A DNA stretch of 64,000 nucleotides from Filosporella fistucella. Its lineage: Eukaryota; Ascomycota; Leotiomycetes; Helotiales. The notes below the pieces were generated by a model that saw only the letters and a list, made by a program, of their open reading frames with translations, ran no database searches and was not told the DNA's origin. The position numbers and the translations under genes are program-made. Below, piece after piece: positions 45,123 to 55,761 of the stretch; within the stretch, counting starts at the first letter, position 1; every line of letters begins with the position of its first letter. The stretch lies in contig JAQJZZ010000008.1 of NCBI GenBank assembly GCA_030077755.1, positions 682,001 through 746,000 on the forward strand. Reading direction: 5' to 3'.

Positions 45123-46334
45123 TCAAAATTTCGAAAGATCTATCTCGCGGCTTGATCTGTATTCCAGAATCTCTCTTTTGATCCTTTCTGAAGTTGTGTT
45201 GGATTTGGTTGATGAGCTGACATGCTGTGATTGTCCACCAGTGATGGACTCAAATGATTCTGTCAGTATACCAGACTCTCCTGTTAATATCAAACCAGTG
45301 CGATCAATAAAAACAATCTTCGGGAAGCGAAATCCCAAAGATGTCAGTCTCTGTTTGATAAGGAATTGAAGAGTCCAAAACCTGATCTTGGCATTGAAGA
45401 CTTTACGAGCCAGGTCCCACGTTATAATTGGATTAGTTTCATGAAAGTGGTGATGGACTGGTTGCTCACTCTCGCGCCATGGGTTCTCCCAGAGGACTGA
45501 AATGCTTTCAAGATGCTTGAATTCATCCCTCTCAAAAATGTCGCTTTGGCTCCAGACGACGGAAGACAATTTTTGAAGACTCATCATGTTGATACAAATG
45601 TGCTTCAGGTGAAAGGTGGACTTTTGAATCAACATCTGTCCAGCATCAATCAAATAGGCGGAATGTGTCATGTCTTGCCTAGCCCAGCAGAAATCCTTGA
45701 TGTAGACGAGAGTTTTGGTGCTATTATATCGAATGAGCCCTTTACAACTCTCGATCTCATCCGGAAATGTGGTAAGATAGACCTTTCGAGATTCGCTACA
45801 GGTTCTGAGCAACTCAGTCTCATACATCTCATCTGAAAATTCCTGCTTGCGGCTGTGTCCCTCAATGCCCATAAGGCAAGTTTTAATATGATGATGAGGG
45901 AAAGGGGGCCGGTTGTGTGCTGCAGGATATTCCGCCAAGGCAGGCTTGAGATTGAGAAAATAGCAGCCTCTCATGTTGACAGGAAGAGCGTATTTCCATA
46001 TCAGAAGTCGAAGTTCAACAGGTAGAGATGGAAATAAGTGGAAAACCCTGTCTGACAGAGCGAGGAAGAACAATGGCTCAGGAGCTCCTTTTGCGATCTC
46101 ACAAAGTAGATCAAGCTGCTCAGTGGTCTTGATGACAATGTCGTGCGGTGGCAAAGATAACGGATTGGGTTGGGTGTTTTGGGTGGCCATATTTGGTAGA
46201 TTCTCACCCGAGAGTGATGAACGGAAGCTCGGCAGTCTGATCGATGAACGATGATGAGAGCTGGTGGTGTTTGTCCCTTTGTATGTTTGAGATGGGGGTA
46301 AGTTGTTAGAAGTGGATTGGCTTCTAACTTTCAT
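45123..46334 (-). CDS. 2EXR-domain protein, 403 aa
   Basis: A single intact exon from ATG 46332-46334. About 95 residues of Ser/Asn-rich leader precede the signature VFHLFPSLPVELRLLIWKYAL (98-117), with a possible internal start at MATQNTQPNP (residue 49). Downstream come the second block (LLRTCSESRKVYLTTFPDE), the KTLVYIKDFCWARQD element, and a helical C-terminal part with LKHICINMMSLQKLSSVVW. It ends in a basic tail (RIKREILEYRSSREIDL). It is the longest intact member in the window. It is transcribed towards, but does not overlap, the uncertain exons at 44.4-45.1 kb. Confidence 0.82.
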   Translation of the reverse strand: MKVRSQSTSNNLPPSQTYKGTNTTSSHHRSSIRLPSFRSSLSGENLPNMATQNTQPNPLSLPPHDIVIKTTEQLDLLCEIAKGAPEPLFFLALSDRVFHLFPSLPVELRLLIWKYALPVNMRGCYFLNLKPALAEYPAAHNRPPFPHHHIKTCLMGIEGHSRKQEFSDEMYETELLRTCSESRKVYLTTFPDEIESCKGLIRYNSTKTLVYIKDFCWARQDMTHSAYLIDAGQMLIQKSTFHLKHICINMMSLQKLSSVVWSQSDIFERDEFKHLESISVLWENPWRESEQPVHHHFHETNPIITWDLARKVFNAKIRFWTLQFLIKQRLTSLGFRFPKIVFIDRTGLILTGESGILTESFESITGGQSQHVSSSTKSNTTSERIKREILEYRSSREIDLSKF

Positions 46335-46954
46335 GTAAAGTAGAGGTTGCAGATTATGTCCTGCACATTGCTCCTTAGCTTATGTTATAGTGCCGCAGAG
46401 ATTTGGATCAAATTCACTTCTGAGCTGAAAAAAAGCCCCCGAATAAGTGACGATTCTGTGCCAAAGCATACCTATTCTTTAATCCAAAGGAGAATTTCAA
46501 AAGACGTTGTTGTTGGAGTTTACCTTCGACTGCAACGCACTATCCCAAAATGGTAGTCGTGACTCTTGTTAAGTAACATTAAACGACAACCCACGTACTA
46601 ACTTCTATATCATCACCATACCACCACGTCTTTACAACCTCAAACCTGTTCCTAGAGAACTCGCCTATTGCTGCTCGATTGGACACCAAGATCATACCAT
46701 CAATCTCTCCCACATTCAAATTCTTCTTTCGACCAAAACATCCACGAAACCCACAATGGTTTGGTTTGAACCCGATGCTGGTTCTCACGGCACTTGGGAA
46801 CAATGTTTCTCCATGGGATAACGATTCTTCATGCCACAAGCTGATTCCCAGCTCACAAACCGTCTCTCCTCAAAGCAGGTCCGGAATCATGACCCCAATA
46901 CCGACCAGCTTCAATTAAAATTCAACCTCAACACTTTCAACCGTGTCAGATATT
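46335..46954. other. Intergenic between divergent 2EXR copies
   Basis: Lies between the start of the intact minus-strand 2EXR gene and the broken plus-strand copy. No supported gene. Confidence 0.45.
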
Positions 46955-47540
46955 ATGCCCAGCGACACCGGTGTCGAGACTGGAGAGCCGATTACAGAGT
47001 TCCATCTGTTTCCTATATTACCGACCGGGTTGCGGCTGATGATTTTCAACTTCGCACTTCCGAATAAATAATGATTGATACCTCTTTTCAAATCAACAGC
47101 CCCACCTCCTCAAGTCCGAAGGCCTCCAAACATCAATTTCTGGGGTGTTTATGTTGATCCTATTTTCTTTCGCAAGCTATCATCCGACATTCGCGATATT
47201 GGTCTCTCGGGCGTTTGCTACGAGGCTGGAGATGTCTTTCTTACCGCCAATCCCTTTGCCTCTGGACATTGAATACAAAGGTTCTGCTGATTCGATATTC
47301 GATGCCTATGGTGAAGACATATTTGGGATCTTTGTAAAGACAAGATATTCAAGCCGTAGCGGACGCATCTACTTCTCTCCTGATACTCATATCTGCCTGA
47401 CGAACTTCTCTCAAGAGATGCACGATGGCAACATGCAAGACGCTTTAGGGAAGCAAATATTTTCAGGTGGTTGGCTGAAAGGCGTGCAAAACTTGGTATT
47501 TGATAATGATCAATTTCAGTTGGGACAGCACAGAATTTGA
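46955..47540 (+). pseudogene. Broken 2EXR-domain gene (tandem stops plus frameshift)
   Basis: From ATG 46955 the frame reads MPSDTGVETGEPITEFHLF and on through PILPTGLRLMIFNFALPNK, a complete 2EXR signature. It then hits TAA TGA at 47069-47074. The same frame resumes with PPPQVRRPPNINFWGVYVD and reaches the second block (VCYEAGDVFLTANPF). A one-base (insertion-type) shift near 47255 then leads into IEYKGSADS..GRIYFSPDTHICLTNF and GGWLKGVQNLV, ending at TGA 47538-47540. No GT donor sits before the stops, so an intron does not rescue it. The closest relative in the window is the broken copy at 27.9-28.6 kb (GGWLKGVENLV, FLAANPF). Confidence 0.7.
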
Positions 47541-48502
47541 CAGCCTAGGTAGTAAACAGGCAAAATTTGGCATAGCTCTAGAGCCCCAGAGAAGCAGAAT
47601 GTTCTAGTATTGAAAAATACGCATTTTTGAGACGCGCGTGCAGAGGATGAAATAATATTGAAGCATCTGACATGGAAGCTTTTTCTTGGGTAAGACTATC
47701 TACCTCAAATGATAGAAGGATATACAGAAATCGTTGAGACAAGGTAGTCTGAGTGAGTTCCGATTGGGCACGTGCAAGATCACATGACCTCAGCAACAGT
47801 CAATGGACACTGCTGCATTCCCAAGCCTTTCAGAAAGAGAAGAATGTATAAGTATAATTCAATTACAACGGTCAACGGTATCATTGTTGCTTAGATACTG
47901 TGGTAAAATATATGACAGAGAAAAAGTAAATGCAGAAGTTGACATCATATCGGGAACTTTCCCGAACATCTCATGAGAAAGGCAAGTCATTGAGTCTCAC
48001 CGTAAACCTACTTACTTCCACGAAACACCCACTCCGTATTACCCACATCCCTATTCCACCCCTCTCCAAAGATGCCAAAAGATACATAGGTACATACACA
48101 AATGCATCTACAACGGACCCAATCATCCGATATAAAAACCGCAATCGCCCTACGCACGTGCTTGCACTAATCCCAAAGCATCTCGGCCATCTGCCTCCAC
48201 CCCTGCATAGATTACCATTCCACACCAGTGACGTGAACCCAACCCCAGCTTTCAGGTCCGAGCCACATATCCAACCAATTAGATCTATTACCTCCTCAGT
48301 GCAGGCTGGGAGAGAGAGGCACAAGCTGCAAGCTCACCCCCTCGCTCCTTCCTCAGCTCACCTCACCCAAAACTGCGACAGCTCCCCCATCCAAAACCAC
48401 TTTATCCATCTATCTTCTCATCCATTGTCATCTCTTCCCATCTCGGATACATTATATTATTGCGTTTTTATTTTAATAAAGCGGAATTGAGGGTTTGAAA
48501 CT
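47541..48502. other. Intergenic; leader of the acidic protein gene
   Basis: A 186-codon plus-strand frame (47930-48490) reads as Pro/His/Ser/Leu filler from a C-rich leader and lacks any domain. I regard it as 5'-UTR sequence. Confidence 0.5.
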
Positions 48503-49174
48503 ATGTCTACTAGAAAGAGAAAGCAGGATGAGGAGTTGGTGGCGCTGGATAGTGATGTCAGTGAGGAGGAAGAGGAGTGAGTAGTCTCCGCCTTGCCGGT
48601 GTTTGCAATTTATAGCACGATATCATACTCAGAGATGTATTGCATCTGGTATAACAAGCTTGGCTCAATGGATTGGAGCATATCAATGGGCATCAAGTGA
48701 TGCGCTCTATCACTGTTTGCGCGTCATCCCGGCTGAGGCTATTCTGACATATACAGGTATGAGGACTCCGAGGTAGACGTACCCGAAGGCGACGAGGAAA
48801 GCGAGGAAGAAGAAGAGGAGGAAGAAGAGGAAGAGGAAGAACAAGCTGAAGGTATGTTTGTGAAATGCCTACTCCTCTTACCTCCTCTCACCATCGCAAC
48901 ACCACTAACAAAAAGCAAAGAAGCAGCTCCTCCTTCCAAGAAACGCAAAACGGTTGGTGCGGAACCAGTCGCAAAGCCCAAGGCCAAACCCGCAGAAGCA
49001 AATGATGAGGATGCAGAGGAAGAAGACGAATCTGCTGATGAAGACGAGGAAACTGAATCTGGTCCTGCGAAAAAGGCTAAGATTGTCAAGGGAGCTGCTG
49101 TTCCACCTGAAGATGATTTGGAAGAGGTAGACGAGGTTGTGGCTGCGGATGAGGAGGATGATGATGAAGAGTAA
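48503..49174 (+). CDS. Small highly acidic nuclear-type protein, 140 aa
   Basis: Three exons (48503-48576, 48757-48851, 48921-49174). Introns of 180 nt (GTGAGT ... ACAG) and 69 nt (GTATGT ... CTAAC ... AAAG) keep the frame. It starts MSTRKRKQDEELVALDSD and then has a tract of 15 or more Glu (exon 2). A PPSKKRKTV nuclear signal follows, then Lys/Ala/Pro-rich sequence and an acidic end (EEDDDEE). No folded domain is visible. The composition suits a histone or ribosome-assembly chaperone or another chromatin-associated factor; a specific assignment (for example CHZ1-like) cannot be made from what I see. Confidence 0.75.
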
Positions 49175-50449
49175 TTGCGATTATTGAGGACATAGGTACA
49201 AATGGATATGGATAGATGGAGGCGGTTTGCGGGGTTTGGATGATGGAGTGGACGGATTAGGAGGAACTGGATGGCTGTTCTGCTTTATAGATCTCCTTGG
49301 CTGTGCTTTTCCTGTCTATCTTATCTCTGCAATTGCGATAACACAATATTCATAGTAGGACCTTATTTTAGGTAACCTTACCATACCTTAATCGCACAAA
49401 AGTTGATTGTCTCCTCTTGTGTCTTCAATTCCATTATCTTGTGTACGAAGTACCTGAGTGTGGTATATATACCACCTGGACACGAATATCAATATCTATA
49501 AATAGGTATCTAGGTGATCTTAAGTCCATCCACCTTCTCCCGATAATCCGAATCCTCTTGCATCCTTCATCCCTGTCTCCCTCACATCCACAAATCAATT
49601 CACGCCACACACCAACAAAAATCGCGTAATTTATTGCAAGGCTGATGGATGTTTTGACTTTCTGTCGCATGTCTCAGATACTGCAATCTGAGACGAAGGC
49701 GTCTTCCGCTGATGCCGGGGATGCTCAATCGGAGCGTGAGAAATGGTGGGATTGAACAGCAATGCACTGCTGATCATACCCTGACAATCTGGGAAAATCA
49801 GCTGGAGTGAGTTTTCTAGAATGTTATTCTGTTGTCTCCTTTTATCTCGTCTTTGATTGTCTACTTGTTTAGATTGTTATTCACGTTACAATTCTTCTCT
49901 TCTTTTGTATCGACATCTCGCAGGGCGAGAATCACTTATCTGTACGTGCGGGAATTGTGTTTATTTAGGTTTAGCAACGGAAGATTTATTTTCGAGGGGT
50001 AGGAGATTGGTACGAGATTTCCGGAGTTGCATGGTTCAGGAGGAGGACTACGGATTCTCGGAAGAGTATATGGTGATAGGGAGGAGGATTCTGTGATTGT
50101 GATCGACTTTGAGAACCCGACTATATCACCGGATTTCTTCAAAGGCATTGTGCTGCGTTGCACCTGACACGAGAGAATCCAAAGACCAGGGAGCGGTGAC
50201 GACGGAAAAAAATCATCGGATTGGGCATCTGCGAGGCGATTGGGTTTATATACACGGCTTTCGAGACGGTTCGGGCGGATTGAAAGATTGAATCGTTGCG
50301 TTGGAGAGTGATTCATTGGCAGAGAAGGTGAAATCAAATACACCATTTACGACACCTCACTTTAATACGAAGACCTCTTCGGTGCTACCACCTATTGTCC
50401 CATCTTATTGTCGATTCTCCCCTACATACTCGCAAACAAATACATCACA
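49175..50449. other. Intergenic
   Basis: Contains a small 8-bp-arm hairpin (TCTCAGAT/ATCTGAGA, 49674-49695) and CA/CT-rich leader sequence before 50450. No supported gene. Confidence 0.45.
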
Positions 50450-51781
50450 ATGGACAACCGATTCTCACAACTCTTTATTCTGCCACCACGAATCCCTCCT
50501 CCATCCAAAATGGCAGACCCACAACCTGATCTCAAGATCACTGCGACACTGGAGAAGAAGAACAAGACAAAGAAAACTGGGAGTATGAAGGGACTGCTGA
50601 AGAGAATACTACCGGCTTCGAAGACACAGAAGCCTGCAGATCCGGAGGATATTTGGAATCAGGTTGTAGGACTTACAAAAGCTCCGACGGCAGATAAGGC
50701 TTCGAGAAGGGGGTCTTTGATATTCAGGAAGGATACCACGAAGAAGGATACAATCAAGGAGGATACTGTCACAAAAGATACGAAGACCATCCCATTACCA
50801 GAACTAGCCAAATCGAAACCCAACGGCAAAACACCCATAACAGTCAATCCACCTCTCTCTACCTTCCGCCGTTCCGAATTCAAGCCCTCCGCATCCTCCT
50901 ACATCAAATCGACCTCCTCCTCTCGAGATTCAAAGTTCAGTTCCATCTCCTCTCTCCCCTCCCTCCACAGTCTCCAAGTCTCATCCTCTCGCTCCTCTTC
51001 TCGTCGACATTCCTCTTCTCCCCCTGTCACACACATATCCATACCTGATCTTGTGTCTCTGGACCGATTGGCTAGGAGAATAGAGAGAAGATTAAAGAGA
51101 TTGCAATACTTGACTACCCATTTGAGTAGTAATTTGGTACATCTGTTCTCGAGGAAGGAATGGCAGATTACGACGCAGAAGCGGATGAGGAGGGGTGAGA
51201 GAGAGGTTATGATGAAGACTGTTTTTGGGGTTAAGGAGGGAGTAGGGAGGGTATTTTTGAGGATGGCTGTGGTGTTGCAGAGAAGTCTTTCAGTACGTTT
51301 CCTGCCTGCCTTCGCTTTCGTCTCAAAGCTCTCACATCTCTGTTGAAACCACATAATTCATACCCTACACCTCATACTAACAACCTCTCAGACCCTAGCC
51401 TCCCTAAAATCCCTCCTCCACAAAACCCATCTCTCACCGTACCCCGACTCCATCCCCTACGCAACATCCTCCACCATCGCAGCTCTCTCCCTAACCTACA
51501 CACTCTCCCTTGACCCTCTCCACGATATCTATCTCTCCCTCCAATCCGATATGTCCCTCCAAACAAGCATATCGGCCGAAATCATGAAAATGATAGAGAG
51601 TGGCACCCGGGATCAGAGATTCCAGGCCACGATGCAGGATAAGGTTATGATGGGAAGGTTTACTGCTTTTGTGGCGGATAGAGTTGAGTTGATCAGGGGT
51701 GGTATTACGGATGTAGGGGGAGAAGTGAATGGGCTTGGAAAGTTGGGGATGAGTATTGATGGGAGATGGGAGGAGGTTTGA
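50450..51781 (+). CDS. Basic Ser-rich hypothetical protein, 410 aa
   Basis: Two exons (50450-51292 and 51392-51781) around a 99-nt intron (GTACGT ... CTAACAACCTCTCAG). ATG 50450 has context ACAATGG. The N-terminal about 190 residues are Lys/Ser/Thr-rich, including a KDTTKKDTIKEDTVTKDTK run of degenerate 5-residue repeats. A Ser/Arg-rich region follows (SSSRSSSRRHSSSPP). The C-terminal half is helical and probably folded: LARRIERRLKRLQYLTTHLS, VGRVFLRMAVVLQRSL, then after the splice TLASLKSLLHKTHL and TIAALSLTYTLSLDPL. No known motif. It reads like a lineage-specific fungal protein. Confidence 0.7.
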
Positions 51782-53381
51782 TTGAGATTATGGATATCGG
51801 GCCACTTGCATGTGTCTTTTATCTACACATAAAATCCCTGCCGTTGGGAAAATACGGTATCATTCACGATCATATTAGGACATTAGGGCGAGCTTGGATA
51901 TCTTGTTACTTTTTCCACCCTTCTTCAGCCTACCTACTACGGTAACCGCAGGGCAGCACGGTCTCTCCCTCTTATCCTTTGCATATCTCTGGAGTCAAGG
52001 AAGGAAAGGCGACTTTCAACATGTATATTATACGATTTGGGATGGTACAGAAATTGATAGAGACATATCTATACAAAAGAGGATTTGAGTTTTCAATAAA
52101 GCACTTTTTTCGTTCAGTCTATTGACGCAGATCTCACGCGATGATCTTGATGCAGCTAATCTGCATATGTTCGATAGGCAGGTAAAGTAGAGCTAGGGCG
52201 CTGACATAAATCATTCCTAGTTGTGGTGTTTAGATAGGTAGATAACCTGCCTTACATTCCTGGGGAATAGAGGTTCCGGAACTTACCTAGGTACCTTACC
52301 TTACCTATTTGATATGGGGAAGCGAGGGCAGGAGGAGATATAATTGAGGGGACCAGACTTTCTTTCTTTCTTTCTTCTCTTTTCACGGTGGGGAGGTATT
52401 TGCACTTTCCTGAAGTAAAGATATACTTTTGTTGGATTTGGAGAATAGAGGGGTGTGCATAAGATTGCTGCCCTGGTGGTAAGGGGAACTTCACGTGATC
52501 TACGAGAGAGACTGATTTGAATATAGATTCTACACCAACTTCACACGCTTTCTTGCTGATATATCACAAAGATTCTGCAAATCAGTTCTTCCCACTATTA
52601 TTATCAATCCCCGAACCTCGTTTTTTCCTTGACGAAGCGACGTAAAATAATACACACGTGACAAAACTGTCTCACAAAATCCAATTCTATTCCCACGACA
52701 ATCGAGGGGCTTGAGGATTAATATACCGGAATATCTATCTCCTATTATCAAATCGCTGATAAAGATCCCGATACACAGTTCTCCTGTCTTGTCTCCTATC
52801 TCCTGCTGAACCGCGTGGGAGATTATCAGACGGAGTTATCCGTACCTATTGCTTTGACGGTGTCAGATTTGAGGAAAGTTTAAATACGCCTAAATAAAGA
52901 GGAGTCAAGGGGTTATTGGGGTTTAGAAGGGATTTAGAATTTTTGGTCTTTTGTGAGAGAGGAAATTTCGAGCGCCGGGAGTGAGTAATTGATTACCGTA
53001 TTTTGGAGACTGAAGGGAAGGAAACTGAAGTGGGCTGGGTTGTTGAAGGGAGATTGGAAAGGTGAATCGGTACGAAGGAAACAGAAGGGATTGGAGGGAG
53101 TTGTGAGAGGCAATAGAAAGGGTGGATGGTCAGGGGATTGAGAGGTTTGGGAAACAGCACCGGTACCATCGCGATTGGAAATCACGAATAGGAAGAATCT
53201 TACTGCAGCGAGCTCTGAGTCATTATCTCGGAGGCACCGTGGTGCTGAGAGATTGAGCGACACGTAGCGGATCGAATTATTCTTGGGAAAGGTTGTAGTG
53301 GCACGATTCTCAATTACTGACGAAGAAAAGATCTCTCATCAAATCTCACCATCACCAGCATTTCACAAGATCATATATGAA
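51782..53381. other. Intergenic
   Basis: Contains a short (CTTT)n microsatellite near 52359-52376 and TACCTTACC-type repeats near 52290. The open frame leading into the next gene extends upstream to 53283 but lacks an ATG before 53382. Confidence 0.5.
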
Positions 53382-54761
53382 ATGGGTTGTCCTTTCTCTC
53401 TCGAATGTGCCCCGCCACACTCAACACAGAATCCAGAGTCGATGTATTCAAACACCAGCACAACGCCTTCAACTAGCTCATCTACACCCCGTGTTCAAGA
53501 TGCAGAAAAAGATGTCAGTATCGGTATCACGCCTCCCACACCTGCTTTCCAGAAACAGAAGAGTATCCGGAGATATTCGTTAAGATTTGGTGGTCAAATT
53601 GGGAAAGAGAGAGATCTTCCTCCTTTTCCGCCAACTTCGATCCCAGCAATGTGTTATTCTCAGAATCATTTCTCTGTTGATTCTCAAATACATACACCTC
53701 CTCAAACAGAAGTGCAAAACTTACTGCTCTCGGCACAGACAATGGATACGCTAGAAACATGTCTATCTACTTTCCAGGAAAAGATATCAACATACATCAT
53801 CTTTCTCTCCGCGCATACTAAAACCTCACTCTCGGATATAGAATCTATTCTCTCTATTCTTCCTCCCGCTACCATGGTCTCTCTTCCTGGTATAGGCGAA
53901 TCGAGCGGCGACAAAGCACGCATAAAATTAGAAGCTCTGGAAGGACTGTTCAAGGCCTTACTCAAGGAAAGGACAAGAATTATAGAGGGCAAAAATGGGT
54001 TTAGAGTTGTAATTGACAGAATGGAGACGATTTTAACTAAAAGTGGTATCTGGGATGAAGACAGAGAGAAGATACATGATCAAGAACCGAGAAGAGAAAA
54101 CGAAGAAAGGGAGAGGCATAGAATACAAGATGCACTCGAGAGAGTCATACATCTCCTCTCTTCCTTACGACATCACCTCCTACTTCTCCATTCTCTCGAC
54201 ACAGGGGTTCAGAACCTTATATCTGCACACTGGGAAGATATACTCCTCCTCCTCAAAGCATTCGAAAATGAGGGGGGGGATCCTACTTGTTCTGATATTC
54301 TCACTGTATCCGCTTTTGTGAAGGTTGGGCAAAGGAGTAGGAGCACTGAAGGAATTCTGGAAGATATAGATGAATTGGATGGGGAGAATGGATATGATGG
54401 TGATGGTGATGGTGATGGTGATGGTGATGGTGATGGTGATGGTGATGGTGATGGTGATGGTGATGGTGATGGTGATGGTGATGGTGATGGTGATGGTGAT
54501 GGTGATGGTGATGGTGATGGTGATGGTGATGGTGATGGTGCAGTGAGGAGTGAAGAAATTGAATGGTTTAGAGGGAAGAAGACGGGGAATAGGGAGGGAA
54601 TCACAATGCGTTGGCGTGTATGGGGGATTGTCGAAATGAGAAGGAGAGATGAGGGGAGGGAATTGGTGGAAAGGATGGAGAGGGAGAGAGTGCGGTGTAG
54701 TAAATGCGTTCTTGAGGCTTTGGAGGAAATTGGAGAGTGGGATGATAAGATTTTGGAGTAG
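53382..54761 (+). CDS. Hypothetical protein with a 24-copy Asp-Gly repeat, 459 aa
   Basis: A single exon; the first in-frame ATG is 53382 (MGCPFSLECAPPHS). The Ser/Thr/Pro-rich N-terminus (about 1-120) has a basic RRYSLRFGGQIGK patch. The middle is helical with coiled-coil-like spacing: VQNLLLSAQTMDTLETCLS, IKLEALEGLFKALLKERTRI, RIQDALERVIHLLSSLRHHL. An acidic segment follows and then a pure (Asp-Gly)24 tract. The C-terminus is Glu/Arg-rich (RRRDEGRELVERMERERVR) with a CSKC pair. Translation through the tract depends on the hexamer being a multiple of three, which keeps the frame at any copy number. Not recognised. Confidence 0.7.
   Translation: MGCPFSLECAPPHSTQNPESMYSNTSTTPSTSSSTPRVQDAEKDVSIGITPPTPAFQKQKSIRRYSLRFGGQIGKERDLPPFPPTSIPAMCYSQNHFSVDSQIHTPPQTEVQNLLLSAQTMDTLETCLSTFQEKISTYIIFLSAHTKTSLSDIESILSILPPATMVSLPGIGESSGDKARIKLEALEGLFKALLKERTRIIEGKNGFRVVIDRMETILTKSGIWDEDREKIHDQEPRRENEERERHRIQDALERVIHLLSSLRHHLLLLHSLDTGVQNLISAHWEDILLLLKAFENEGGDPTCSDILTVSAFVKVGQRSRSTEGILEDIDELDGENGYDGDGDGDGDGDGDGDGDGDGDGDGDGDGDGDGDGDGDGDGDGDGDGDGAVRSEEIEWFRGKKTGNREGITMRWRVWGIVEMRRRDEGRELVERMERERVRCSKCVLEALEEIGEWDDKILE
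54396..54540 (+). repeat. (GATGGT)24 hexanucleotide minisatellite in coding sequence
   Basis: Twenty-four perfect GATGGT copies plus one base. It encodes alternating Asp-Gly. No interruptions are visible, which suggests recent expansion. Confidence 0.97.
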
Positions 54762-55761
54762 TGTTGTAGCTGGTTGGGATCTCGGAGGTAGAATGATAAA
54801 TATATATATCTAGCTTTAGCTCAAGCACGCGATAGTATTGGACAAGCGCAAAGATATGGTGAGGCGGAATGTAAGAAAGGCGAGATTCTTGTAGAGACCT
54901 TGACATAAATTGTACTTCAGTGGATAACTTGATCTGGAGTTTCACACTATTTCTGATGAAAATCGAGATTCGCCAACGAGGAAGTGCAAATGCAGCACTA
55001 CTTGAATAATTTAAAAGTTTCTTTGTGTGGTTCTTGGAAGGATACCGATTTTTGTGTAGAATATCAATAAATTATCTAAGTTTCTGTCTCCAACAAATTT
55101 ATATTCCACAATTCGGGTTAAGTGCTGAGAGCCGCACCTTTCGCCTCCCTCGATTTCTTTTACAGCTCAACATCACATCATCTTATCCTTACTAAAACAT
55201 AGAAAAAGCAGCTACTACTTAGAAATCTTGGAGGGTTCCAAATAAATTCTAGAAGCACTCTAGAATAATTATTTAGTTTCAGGTGTTGTGACAATCGTCA
55301 TCGCATCTGACCTCATCTCAAATTTTGGCTCAATGTCACACTAGTACCAAATAGTCTCAACCACATCGTGGGAAACAGAGTAATAAGTATAATTAAAATA
55401 ATACAATCTAGTATTGAAACTTCCTGTCACTTCTTGATTTGTTGTGTTCAATGGAAAATAGGAATGCCCATAAATGATGAACAACTGCAACCCGAAAAGG
55501 TTGGACTTTGTCAACCAATCAGTCTAAATGCCAATTGTCTATACTAGCCTCAATCCCACTCAGTCTGTATCCCAATCCTCTAATTTAGGACTTAAAAACA
55601 TATTTTTGAGAAGTGTATATAATCTCGCTCTCCTTCACATATCATATCACTCCAAAGCTCTAATTGTCTCAATCACTTGATCTTGGAAATTCTACGGTAT
55701 CACAGTGGAGTCACAATCAAGTCAGTTCAGCATATCTTTCGGCGGCCAACCCTCAGCTTCA
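54762..55761. other. Intergenic, AT-rich
   Basis: Nothing supported. The open frame of the AT-hook gene extends upstream to GTG 55705 without an ATG before 55762. Confidence 0.5.

Noticed and set aside
47930..48490. 186-codon plus-strand frame before the acidic protein gene
   Set aside because: Pro/His/Ser/Leu filler typical of a C-rich 5' leader; the clear spliced gene starts at 48503.
53283..53381. Start of the Asp-Gly repeat protein at 53283
   Set aside because: That codon is TTG; the first ATG in frame is 53382.
55705..55761. Start of the AT-hook protein at 55705
   Set aside because: That codon is GTG; the first ATG in frame is 55762.
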